From Rhodocyclaceae bacterium (GTDB taxonomy: Bacteria > Pseudomonadota > Gammaproteobacteria > Burkholderiales > Rhodocyclaceae): a stretch of DNA of 64,000 nt. Of this stretch, positions 1-7,061 are shown piece by piece. The DNA is taken from NCBI GenBank assembly GCA_016704145.1, contig JADJAS010000004.1:62001-126000 (forward strand). Reading direction: 5' to 3'. A model generated the notes under the pieces. It worked only from the letters and a program-made list of their open reading frames with translations. It ran no database searches and had not been told where the DNA came from. Position 1 is the stretch's first letter. Each line of letters opens with the position of its first letter. Position numbers and translations under genes: made by a program.

Positions 1-1293
1 TCCTTCTCGCAGGAGTTCCAGTTCCTTGGCGACATCGCCAAGAACCTGAAGTACACCGCCGGCTTGTATTACTCGACGGAAAAGGGTCATCAGGACTCGG
101 GACCCAACGTCGGCCAGTACATGGCCGACCTGGGGTTCTACGGCGCCTACATCGGCGTTCCCCCGGTGGCTGGTACCGACACGGTGGGGATCGATCAGAA
201 GGGCCTCCATTCGGCGAAGAGCGACTCGTTGGCGTTGTTCGGCCAGGTCAGTTGGTCGCCCGAGATGTTCGGTGGCAAGCTCGAAGTGGTACCCGGCCTG
301 CGCTTCACCCGTGATCACCGCTGGGTGAATGGCTACAACACCGGCTGGACCAACACCTACGTCGTCAACCCGACCGGCTTGAATTCGGCCACGGTGGTTT
401 CGACCATCCCGGGTGCCCCCGGGCTTGGCTTTGCCAGCGCCGCGGGCGATCGTCGCGACTCGAAGACGACGCCGTCGCTGTCCCTGAACTACCATTGGGA
501 CAAGGACCTGATGACCTATGTGAAGTACTCCAAGGGCTACACCGGCGGCGGCTTCGATCCTGTCTCCGGTCCGGCGTCGGCCGCGATCTTCAGCAAGGGC
601 TACAGTCCGGAAACCATCAAGTCGGTCGAACTGGGTCTGAAGAGCGAGTTGCTGAACAAACGCTTGCGCACCAACATCGCCGTGTTCCAGAGCAAGTTCG
701 ACAACGAACAGAAGAGCACGGCCCAGCCCGGCGGCGGCTGGGCGGTCGAAAACGTGGGCGGCTCCACCTACAAGGGTCTGGAACTCGATCTGACGGCGGC
801 GGTGACCGAGAGCCTGCGGGTGACGGCCAGCTACGCATCCTTGAGTCACGACTACGACAAGTGGATGGACAACAACCCGACGTCGCCTACTTTTGGGCAG
901 GATCTGGCCAACCGCCGCAAGTTGATCGTGCCGAAGAACGATTACTCGATCACCGTCGACTATCGGTTCCCGAACTTTGGTCTGCCCGGTCGGCTGGATG
1001 GCACGGTGTCCTACTCGCATCGCGACGATTTCTCGACACCGCTCAACCTGGCCATCCCGAACGTGAAGCGCTACAGCACAACGCCGGCCTTCCACGTGGT
1101 CAATGCCCGCCTGGCGCTGTCGCGCATCAAGGTGGCGCCGGAAGGCAAGGGGTCGCTCACCGTCGCGCTGTGGGGCAAGAACCTGACCAACGAGAAGTAT
1201 CTGACCCTGGCCTTCGGCGGCTGGACCAACGATAGTTCCGGAAGCTGGGGCGAGCCGCGCACGGTCGGCATGGACCTCATCTACCAGTATTGA
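1..1293 (+). CDS. TonB-dependent outer-membrane receptor, C-terminal part (5' end outside window)
   Basis: The reading frame is open from base 1, so only the last 430 residues are present; signal peptide, TonB box and plug lie upstream. What is visible is a run of alternating amphipathic beta strands rich in Tyr, Gly and Asp, the GKNLTNEKY segment typical of the last strands of TonB-dependent receptors, and a terminal aromatic residue (IYQY) as required for outer-membrane barrel assembly. The family imports scarce or large substrates across the outer membrane using TonB-ExbBD energy. The substrate cannot be read from this part. Its place next to sterol-catabolic genes makes a steroid-related ligand possible (inference). 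A strong terminator follows, so it is probably the last gene of its transcript. Confidence 0.9.
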   Translation, partial: SFSQEFQFLGDIAKNLKYTAGLYYSTEKGHQDSGPNVGQYMADLGFYGAYIGVPPVAGTDTVGIDQKGLHSAKSDSLALFGQVSWSPEMFGGKLEVVPGLRFTRDHRWVNGYNTGWTNTYVVNPTGLNSATVVSTIPGAPGLGFASAAGDRRDSKTTPSLSLNYHWDKDLMTYVKYSKGYTGGGFDPVSGPASAAIFSKGYSPETIKSVELGLKSELLNKRLRTNIAVFQSKFDNEQKSTAQPGGGWAVENVGGSTYKGLELDLTAAVTESLRVTASYASLSHDYDKWMDNNPTSPTFGQDLANRRKLIVPKNDYSITVDYRFPNFGLPGRLDGTVSYSHRDDFSTPLNLAIPNVKRYSTTPAFHVVNARLALSRIKVAPEGKGSLTVALWGKNLTNEKYLTLAFGGWTNDSSGSWGEPRTVGMDLIYQY

Positions 1294-1311
1294 TCAGACC
1301 CGATGGCGATC

Positions 1312-1347
1312 GGGCGGCCCGCGTTCCCCGGGGCCGCCCTTTTTTTT
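1312..1347 (+). terminator. Rho-independent terminator after the TonB receptor
   Basis: GGGCGGCCC (1312-1320) can pair with GGGCCGCCC (1331-1339), and the stem is followed directly by eight T residues (1340-1347). It starts 18 bases after the receptor stop codon and ends before the next gene, so it separates the two transcripts. Confidence 0.9.
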
Positions 1348-1358
1348 CCAGAATTGAA

Positions 1359-2390
1359 ATGATCGGCGACGTCACACAGCCAAGCCGGGGCAGTCCCCCG
1401 ACGAATCCGGCCGGCCACGCACCCTGGCGCCGGCCCGGCTCGGTGCGCCGAACTTCGTCGATCGATGTCACCTGGCCGGAAGGGTCTGGTGGTCCCATGC
1501 ACTTCGATGGCCGCTGCCGGGACATCATCACAGCATCAAACGGCGGCGAGCCAGTGACGCTGGCGGAAGATGCCGTGCGGGCGACCATGGCGTTCGACCG
1601 AACCATCGCGGCGATCGAGAGCATGCCGGCGCGACCGAACATCGGCGTCCTGATCGGCATCGACGGCGGCCGGCTGCGCCATTACCTCAGCGATGCCATC
1701 CGCGAGGATCGCCGCGCGGGCAATCCTTTGTATCAGTTGCTGGACGACCTGGTCGGCGCCAGTCTGGTGGGCCCGTGGGCCTGGTCGCGCTGGACGCCGG
1801 AATGGCGCCGGCGTTACTTTCCCGATGATGAGGAACAGGCGCGCGCATTGCGAAAAAAAAGGATGGAAGGCGTCTGCACCGGATTCCGGACCGGCTCGAG
1901 CGCTTTCGACGACGTCTGGGGGCGCGACCAAAGCTGTCATCCGGTCGGCCAACTGCATCACCCCGACGATCCGGCCGGCTGGCACGCGCTGCCCATGCTG
2001 GCGCCTCAGGCCTCGTTGCGCCGGGCGCGGCGCATGGACGCCTGGATCGATGGCGTAATGCGCATCGAGGCCCATTTTCAGGACAGCGCCCTGACACCGG
2101 ACGGCAGCCGGGTGGCCGTGCATGAATACTTGCTCCATGCCGATGCCGATCCCGAGACACTGGCGCTTCTCGCCGTGCGCGCGGAGCCGAGGATATTGCC
2201 GAATCCGGAATGTCCGGAAGCGGTCGATAACATCGCGCGCTTGGTGGGCACGCCGCTACCGAAACTGCGATCGGTGACGCTCACGGAGTTACGCGGCGTG
2301 CTCGGCTGCACCCACCTCAACGACACTTTGCGCGCGCTGGCCGACATGCCCAAGGTAGCCCAGGCATTGTCGGCGTCCCGCCACGACTGA
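1359..2390 (+). CDS. DUF2889 family protein
   Basis: This 343-residue protein of unknown function carries the DUF2889 hallmarks: an N-terminal segment of the type HFDGRCRDI, and a C-terminal CTHLNDTLRAL motif close to residue 325. The motif contains a conserved Cys and His of unknown role. No signal peptide or membrane segment is seen. The ATG at 1359 was chosen because the longer frame (from 1290) would run back through the terminator hairpin. The gene converges with the minus-strand SDR/FadA5 pair. From memory, members of this family occur beside aromatic and steroid degradation genes, so a role in the pathway is possible but unproven. Its TGA stop lies inside a copy of the 24-base interspersed repeat. 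Confidence 0.75.
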   Translation: MIGDVTQPSRGSPPTNPAGHAPWRRPGSVRRTSSIDVTWPEGSGGPMHFDGRCRDIITASNGGEPVTLAEDAVRATMAFDRTIAAIESMPARPNIGVLIGIDGGRLRHYLSDAIREDRRAGNPLYQLLDDLVGASLVGPWAWSRWTPEWRRRYFPDDEEQARALRKKRMEGVCTGFRTGSSAFDDVWGRDQSCHPVGQLHHPDDPAGWHALPMLAPQASLRRARRMDAWIDGVMRIEAHFQDSALTPDGSRVAVHEYLLHADADPETLALLAVRAEPRILPNPECPEAVDNIARLVGTPLPKLRSVTLTELRGVLGCTHLNDTLRALADMPKVAQALSASRHD

Positions 2391-2395
2391 CTTTC
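2372..2395 (+). repeat. 24-base interspersed repeat, copy A
   Basis: Copy of the motif GGCGTNCCGC + one base + ACGGCTGACTTTC (here with CGACTGACTTTC). It supplies the TGA stop of the DUF2889 gene and abuts the hairpin at 2395-2419. Confidence 0.7.
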
Positions 2396-2419
2396 CACCG
2401 GCGCGTTTCGCGCCGGTGG
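2395..2419. terminator. Hairpin between convergent genes
   Basis: A perfect 11-bp stem (CCACCGGCGCG with CGCGCCGGTGG) around a TTT loop sits between the convergent DUF2889 gene and the SDR at 2439. There is no long T run on either side, so it is a terminator-like or transcript-end-stabilising hairpin rather than a classical intrinsic terminator. Confidence 0.6.
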
Positions 2420-2438
2420 TCATGCGCTTTCGCCCCGC

Positions 2439-3341
2439 TCAGGTGGGCAGCGCGTAGCCGTCGACGACCGGCCGGTGCTTCTCGTTGAAGTAGTCGGACA
2501 GCGTTTGGTGCAGCACGTCGATGTCCCACTTGCCGCCCTGAGGGTTGTCATACGACACGTCCAGGCGCGGGCGCTGGACGATGCTGACCTGACCGCCCCA
2601 GACGACGAACAGCTCGCCGGAAATGTGCGCGGCCTCGGGTGACGCGAGGTAGCCGACCAGCGGCGCGACGTTGGCGGGATCGAAGACATCGAAACCTTCC
2701 TTCGGCGCGGCGAACAGGTGCGCGTGCGGCATGCTTTCGGTCATCGCGGTGCGTCCGCGCGGCAGGATGACGTTGCAGGTGACACCGAGCTTTTGCATCA
2801 GCGCCGCCACACCGATGCTCAGCGCGGTGATGCCGGCCTTGGCCGGGGCATAGTTGGGCTGGCCGGGAGAGGCATAGAGCATTGCCTCGGACGAGGTGCT
2901 GATCAGCCGGCCGTAGATCGGGCCGGCCTTGGCCTTTTCGCGCCAGTATTGGGCAGCGTTGCGCATGTTCACGAAATGGCCGCGCAGATGCACGCGCACC
3001 ACGGAATCGAATTCGTCGTCGGTCATGCCGTAGATGGTCTTGTCGCGGGTGAAGCCGGCGTTGTTGACCATGATGTTCACATCGCCGAAGGCATCCAGCG
3101 CGGCCTTGAAGGTCTTGCCCGCCGACGTCGTGTCGGCGCAGTCGCCGAGCGCGGCGATCGCCTCGCCGCCGAAAGCCTTGATGTCGGCCACCGTCTGGTG
3201 GGCTTTTTCCGCCGCCGCTGGCAGGTCGACGTCATTGATCACCACGCGCGCGCCCTGACGAGCCAGTTGCATGGCTTCCTCGCGGCCGAGGCCCTGGCCG
3301 GCGCCGGTGACGATGGCGACTTTTCCGCTGAGATCTCCCAT
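2439..3341 (-). CDS. 17beta-HSD4-type short-chain dehydrogenase (3-hydroxyacyl-CoA dehydrogenase, side chain)
   Basis: A 300-residue classical SDR. The N-terminal cofactor site reads TGAGQGLG, the NNAG motif is present (NNAGFTRDKTIYGMTDDEFD), and Tyr and Lys sit in YAPAKAG, although the usual YxxxK reads Y-A-P-A-K. The long C-terminal extension and the VRVHLRGHF segment match the dehydrogenase part of peroxisomal 17beta-HSD4 and ChsB1-like enzymes, which oxidise the 3-hydroxyacyl-CoA during sterol side-chain beta-oxidation. It begins 18 bases after the FadA5-like thiolase, with a GAGGAGG ribosome site, so the two form an operon and would catalyse consecutive steps. The exact substrate is inferred. 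Confidence 0.8.
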   Translation of the reverse strand: MGDLSGKVAIVTGAGQGLGREEAMQLARQGARVVINDVDLPAAAEKAHQTVADIKAFGGEAIAALGDCADTTSAGKTFKAALDAFGDVNIMVNNAGFTRDKTIYGMTDDEFDSVVRVHLRGHFVNMRNAAQYWREKAKAGPIYGRLISTSSEAMLYASPGQPNYAPAKAGITALSIGVAALMQKLGVTCNVILPRGRTAMTESMPHAHLFAAPKEGFDVFDPANVAPLVGYLASPEAAHISGELFVVWGGQVSIVQRPRLDVSYDNPQGGKWDIDVLHQTLSDYFNEKHRPVVDGYALPT

Positions 3342-3359
3342 TCCTTTGTCCTCCTCGGG

Positions 3360-4535
3360 TCAGATGCGTTCGATGATGGTGCCGGTGCCGACGTTGGCGC
3401 CGCAACACATGGTGATCAGCGCCGTCGTCTTGTCCTGCCGTTCGAGTTCGTGCAGGGCGGTGCAGATCAGCCGGGCGCCGGTCGAGCCGACCGGGTGGCC
3501 GATCGCCATGGCGCCGCCGTTGACGTTGACCTTGCTCATGTCGGCGTCGAAGACCTGGGCCCAGGACAGCACGACCGCCGCGAACGCCTCGTTGATCTCG
3601 ACCAGATCGATATCCTTCAACTTCATGCCGCTGCGCTTAAACACCCGGGTGGTGGCGTCGACGGGGCCGTCGAGCCCATAGTAGGGATCGGCGCCGACCA
3701 CGCAATCCGTGATGATGCGGGCGCGCGGCTTGAGGCCGCGCTTCTTCGCCTCGGCGGCGCTCATCCACAGCACGGCGGCGGCACCGTCGGAGACCTGGGA
3801 ACTGCTGCCGGCGGTGGTGATGCCGTCTGGAAGCATCGGCTTGAGTGCGGCCAGGCCCGCCATGGTGGTGTCGCGCAGGCCCTGGTCGCGCGTCACCTTG
3901 CGGGTGGCGCCGGTAGGCTTGCCGTCCTCGCCAAGCACGGGCGCCTCGACGGCGAAGGTTTCGCGGTCGAAGCGACCCTCGTCCCAGGCGATCTTGGCGC
4001 GGCGCTGCGATTCGAAGGCCAGCGTATCAGTCATCTCGCGCGTCAAGCCGCGATTCTTGGCGATGCGCTCGGCCATCTCGAACTGGGTCTGTGCCGTTTC
4101 CCATGGCCAGCCCGCCGGAATGAAATAGCCGGGGCCATGCATGACATTGCTGCCAAGCGGCACATGGCTCATCAGTTCCAGACCGCAAGCGATGCCGATA
4201 TCGATGGAGCCGGCGCCGACCAGGCCGGAAATGATGTGGTTGCAGGCTTGTGCCGAGCCGCATTGGGCATCGACCGTGAAGCCGCCGGTGCTGTAGTTCT
4301 TGCCCATCGATAGCCAGGACTGGCGGACGATGTTGTTGGACTGTTCGCCGGCCTGGGTGACGCAGCCGCCCGCCACCAGGTCCACGTCGGCATGATCGAT
4401 GCCCGTCCGGCGGATCAGCTCTTCGAATGTCACCGACAACAGCTTGGTGGCGTGCAGGCCGGACAGATCGCCGACGATGGGCTTGCCACGCCCGATGGGG
4501 GTTCTGCAGGCTTCGACAATGACGGCTTCGGCCAT
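3360..4535 (-). CDS. fadA5: FadA5-like steroid side-chain 3-ketoacyl-CoA thiolase
   Basis: This is a 391-residue thiolase that strongly resembles mycobacterial FadA5, which cleaves 3-keto steroid side-chain CoA esters to release acetyl- or propionyl-CoA. Shared segments include LSGLHATKLL, GGCVTQAGEQSNNI, VDAQCGSAQACNH with the nucleophile Cys92, SSQVSDGAAAVLWM, NEAFAAVVLSWA, GGAMAIGHPVG with the catalytic His, and a C-terminal CCGANVGTGTIIERI. The start at 4535 (MAEAVIVEAC) is preferred over an upstream Met because the family begins there. It is the first gene of a minus-strand pair and lies divergent to the 4811 SDR. A near-palindrome 32 bases upstream of its start is a likely operator. Assignment is by remembered sequence; the substrate is not proven. 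Confidence 0.88.
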   Translation of the reverse strand: MAEAVIVEACRTPIGRGKPIVGDLSGLHATKLLSVTFEELIRRTGIDHADVDLVAGGCVTQAGEQSNNIVRQSWLSMGKNYSTGGFTVDAQCGSAQACNHIISGLVGAGSIDIGIACGLELMSHVPLGSNVMHGPGYFIPAGWPWETAQTQFEMAERIAKNRGLTREMTDTLAFESQRRAKIAWDEGRFDRETFAVEAPVLGEDGKPTGATRKVTRDQGLRDTTMAGLAALKPMLPDGITTAGSSSQVSDGAAAVLWMSAAEAKKRGLKPRARIITDCVVGADPYYGLDGPVDATTRVFKRSGMKLKDIDLVEINEAFAAVVLSWAQVFDADMSKVNVNGGAMAIGHPVGSTGARLICTALHELERQDKTTALITMCCGANVGTGTIIERI

Positions 4536-4566
4536 CTGGGGCTCCTTTGGTCTGGGAATGTTCGAA

Positions 4567-4584
4567 AGCGACAATATCGTCGCT
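4567..4584. promoter_or_regulatory. Near-palindromic operator candidate in the divergent promoter region
   Basis: AGCGAC (4567-4572) and GTCGCT (4579-4584) are perfect inverted arms around AATATC, and the central ATAT is itself symmetric, so 16 of 18 bases are palindromic. It lies in the 275-base gap (4536-4810) between divergent fadA5 and the SDR at 4811. Size and symmetry suit a TetR-family dimer such as the KstR-type regulators of steroid genes. No TetR gene is in the window. I saw no convincing sigma70 boxes in the rest of this gap. Confidence 0.5.
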
Positions 4585-4810
4585 GGCACGCAACCATGTC
4601 ATACCTCATTTGGATGGTGTGTGTTGTCGGTCAAGCCGATATTCACCGCCCGCTTTTGACGAGGCAAGCCGGGCGTCGCGGTGGAGTATCGTCCGTTCAG
4701 ACGAAGAGCCTGTGGTGGCCATTCGATAGTCTGCAAGAGGGAAAACGGGGGGTCGGCGCAGGCCTCGCCGTGAAGCTTGATCAAACTGAATTCTTTTGGG
4801 GAGAGTGGCG

Positions 4811-5638
4811 ATGAGATTCTCGGGAAAGGTTGTTGTGGTGACCGGTGCCGGTCAGGGCATAGGCCGGGCCACGGCGCAGCTGTTCGCGCGCGAGGGTGCC
4901 AAAGTCGTTGCGGTGGATATCAACGAGGCGGCGGCCAGGGAGACCCTGGCGCAAGCGGGCGGCGCCGACACCGGCATGGCCGCCTCCTGCAACATCGCCG
5001 ACAGCGGCGCCGTCAAAACCTTGTTCGCAGCCATCGACGCGAAGTACGGCGGCGTCAATGTGCTGGTCAACAATGCCGGCATCGGCTCGGCCAAGAACGA
5101 CGGCTTCGACAAGCTGCTGGCGCGAATGGGCGAGCGCGGCGCGCAGATGGCGCGCGGCGAGAAGCCGACGGTGTTTCCGGACATCATCATCGACATGGAG
5201 GACGAGGGTTGGCAGGGCGTCATGAACGTCAACCTCAACGGCACTTTCTACTGCACGCGCGAGGCGATCCGCTCCATGGTCAAGCACAACGTCAAGGGCG
5301 CGATCGTCAGCATTTCCAGCACGGCGGCCATGTCGGGCGAGGGCGCGCTGCATTATGCGGCTTCCAAGTCCGCCCTGATCGGCCTGACCCGCAGCCTCGC
5401 CCGTGAAGTGGCGCCGCGGGGCATCCGGGTCAACAACATCATGCCCGGCCCGGTCAATACGCCGATCATGAGCGGCGTCAGCCAGGCGTGGATCGATTCG
5501 ATGGTGGCGGGCATTCCGCTCGGCCGCATGGCGGAACCGGAAGATATCGCCCGTACCGTCGCCTTCGTGGCTTCGGATGACGCTGCGATGATCACCGGCG
5601 CCGATATCGTCGCCAACGGCGGCTCGTATTTCAAGTAG
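4811..5638 (+). CDS. Short-chain dehydrogenase/reductase (SDR), first gene of the large plus-strand unit
   Basis: A 275-residue classical SDR: TGAGQGIG cofactor site, Asp after the second strand (AVDIN, suggesting NAD preference), NNAG, catalytic Ser in ISSTAAMSGEG, and YAASK. An unusual insertion of roughly 35 residues, KNDGFDKLLARMGERG onward, follows NNAG before the segment that normally reads DW. Such an insert may cap the substrate pocket. ATG 4811 follows a GGGGAGAG ribosome site; a longer TTG start at 4796 is less likely. The next SDR starts 9 bases downstream. By context it probably oxidises or epimerises a hydroxyl on a steroid or its CoA-linked degradation product; the position is unknown. 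Confidence 0.8.
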   Translation: MRFSGKVVVVTGAGQGIGRATAQLFAREGAKVVAVDINEAAARETLAQAGGADTGMAASCNIADSGAVKTLFAAIDAKYGGVNVLVNNAGIGSAKNDGFDKLLARMGERGAQMARGEKPTVFPDIIIDMEDEGWQGVMNVNLNGTFYCTREAIRSMVKHNVKGAIVSISSTAAMSGEGALHYAASKSALIGLTRSLAREVAPRGIRVNNIMPGPVNTPIMSGVSQAWIDSMVAGIPLGRMAEPEDIARTVAFVASDDAAMITGADIVANGGSYFK

Positions 5639-5647
5639 GAGACGGAC

Positions 5648-6421
5648 ATGGCGGGTAGAGTGCAGGGCAAGGTTGCCTTCGTCACGGGCGGGGGAACGGG
5701 GATTGGCGAGGCGACGGCGCATCGTCTGGCCGAGGAAGGCGCGACCGTGGTGGTCTGCGGTCGACGCAAGGAGCCCTTGGAGGCGGTGGTTGCCGCCATC
5801 AAGGCCAAGGGCGGCAAGGCGGATTTCGCGGTCGCCGACGTCAGCAACGAGGCGCAGATCGTCGGCGCCATCGAGGCGGCGGCGCAGCGTCACGGTCGGC
5901 TGGACATTCTGGTCAACAACGCCATGGCATTCACCTGGGGTGGCGTCGACACCATGTCCACCGCCGACTGGCATGCCAACTTCTCGACCACCGTGGATGG
6001 CACCTTCTGGGGCACGCGCACGGCGGTGAAAATCATGAAGGGACAGGGTGGCGGCAGCATCGTCAATATCGCCTCCATCTGCGGGCTGTTCGGCACCGCC
6101 TGGATGACCGGCTACAGCGCGGCGAAGGCGGCCATCATCAATTTCTCGCGTGCCGTATCCTCGGAGGCGGCCGCCAGCAATATCCGCTGCAACGTCGTGA
6201 TCCCCGGGGTCGTGGCGACGCCCGCCACCGCCGACATGCTCAACAACGAAGCCTCGCGCAAGAATACCGAGAAGCTGATTCCGATGAGGCGCATCGGCGC
6301 GCCGGTGGAACTGGCCAATGCCGTGCTGTTCCTGGCGTCGGACGAGGCTTCCTACATCACCGGTGCGACGCTGTCCGTCGATGGCGGGCGCGCCGCCGAC
6401 CTCATCACGGCGATCGAGTAG
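5648..6421 (+). CDS. Short-chain dehydrogenase/reductase (SDR)
   Basis: A 257-residue classical SDR with TGGGTGIG at the cofactor site and CGRRKEPL after the second strand. The Arg residues there suggest NADP preference (known pattern). Also present are catalytic Ser in IASICG, YSAAK, and the C-terminal ASYITGATLSVDGG. The usual NNAG motif reads NNAM, a mild deviation. It sits between another SDR (9 bases upstream) and a SnoaL-like protein (4 bases downstream), clearly in one transcript. Two adjacent SDRs of different cofactor type would allow oxidation at one step and reduction at another, for example inversion of a hydroxyl; this is inference. Confidence 0.8.
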   Translation: MAGRVQGKVAFVTGGGTGIGEATAHRLAEEGATVVVCGRRKEPLEAVVAAIKAKGGKADFAVADVSNEAQIVGAIEAAAQRHGRLDILVNNAMAFTWGGVDTMSTADWHANFSTTVDGTFWGTRTAVKIMKGQGGGSIVNIASICGLFGTAWMTGYSAAKAAIINFSRAVSSEAAASNIRCNVVIPGVVATPATADMLNNEASRKNTEKLIPMRRIGAPVELANAVLFLASDEASYITGATLSVDGGRAADLITAIE

Positions 6422-6425
6422 GCCG

Positions 6426-7058
6426 GTGGGTACCCAGACAACACTCGAGGCACGCATCGATCGGCTGGAGTCGATCGACGCCATTCGCCAGTTGGTCGGG
6501 CGTTACTCGCTATCACTGGACATGCGTGACCTCGATGCCCATGTGAACCTTTTTGCACCCGATATCCGGGTCGGCAAGGATCAGGTGGGGCGGACGTATC
6601 TCAAGGCCTGGGTCGATGACACCCTGCGCAACCAGTTTACCGGCACATCGCATCATCTCGGGCAGCACATCATCGAGTTCAAGGATGCCGATCACGCGCT
6701 CGGCGTGGTCTATTCCAAGAACGAGCACGAATGCGGCGCCGAGTGGGTGATCATGCAGATGCTGTACTGGGACGATTACGAGCGCATCGATGGTGCGTGG
6801 TACTTCCGTCGGCGACTACCCTGCTACTGGTATGCCACCGATCTCAACAAGCCGCCCATCGGCGACATGAAAATGCGCTGGCCGGGACGCGAACCCTACC
6901 GGGGAAGTTTCCACGAACTGTTCCCCTCGTGGCAGGATTTCTGGGCCAACCGGCCCGAGCGCGACAAACTCCCCGAAGTGGCCGCGCCCGCGCCGGTCGA
7001 TCGTTTCCTGGAAACCATGAGACGGGGTGCGCCCGCTCCGAAAATGAGGATACGCTGA
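6426..7058 (+). CDS. SnoaL/NTF2-fold protein (dehydratase or isomerase candidate)
   Basis: About 210 residues. The N-terminal half is a SnoaL_4-type domain: a helix (LEARIDRLESIDAIRQLVGRY), Tyr27 and Asp32 in the Y-x4-D pattern, a His-rich segment TSHHLGQH near residue 75, and a core ending near YWDDYERIDGAWYFRRR. The family includes bile acid 7alpha-dehydratase BaiE and related steroid dehydratases, in which the equivalent Tyr, Asp and His are catalytic (family knowledge; alignment not computed). The remaining 70 residues are less conserved. GTG at 6426 is the only reasonable start, because upstream codons fall inside the preceding gene. It is 3 bases from the OYE-MaoC fusion gene. A steroid dehydratase or ketosteroid-isomerase-like role is plausible. 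Confidence 0.7.
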   Translation: MGTQTTLEARIDRLESIDAIRQLVGRYSLSLDMRDLDAHVNLFAPDIRVGKDQVGRTYLKAWVDDTLRNQFTGTSHHLGQHIIEFKDADHALGVVYSKNEHECGAEWVIMQMLYWDDYERIDGAWYFRRRLPCYWYATDLNKPPIGDMKMRWPGREPYRGSFHELFPSWQDFWANRPERDKLPEVAAPAPVDRFLETMRRGAPAPKMRIR

Positions 7059-7061
7059 ACC

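Noticed and set aside
2718..4313. A 531-codon plus-strand open frame over the fadA5/SDR pair
   Set aside because: Antisense to two conserved genes, no ribosome site, repetitive composition.
4656..4690. TTGACG as a -35 box upstream of the 4811 SDR
   Set aside because: No acceptable -10 box at 16-18 bases, so no promoter is claimed.
4781..6484. A 567-codon minus-strand open frame
   Set aside because: Opposite two well-formed SDR genes; composition is typical of an antisense shadow and no domain is recognisable.
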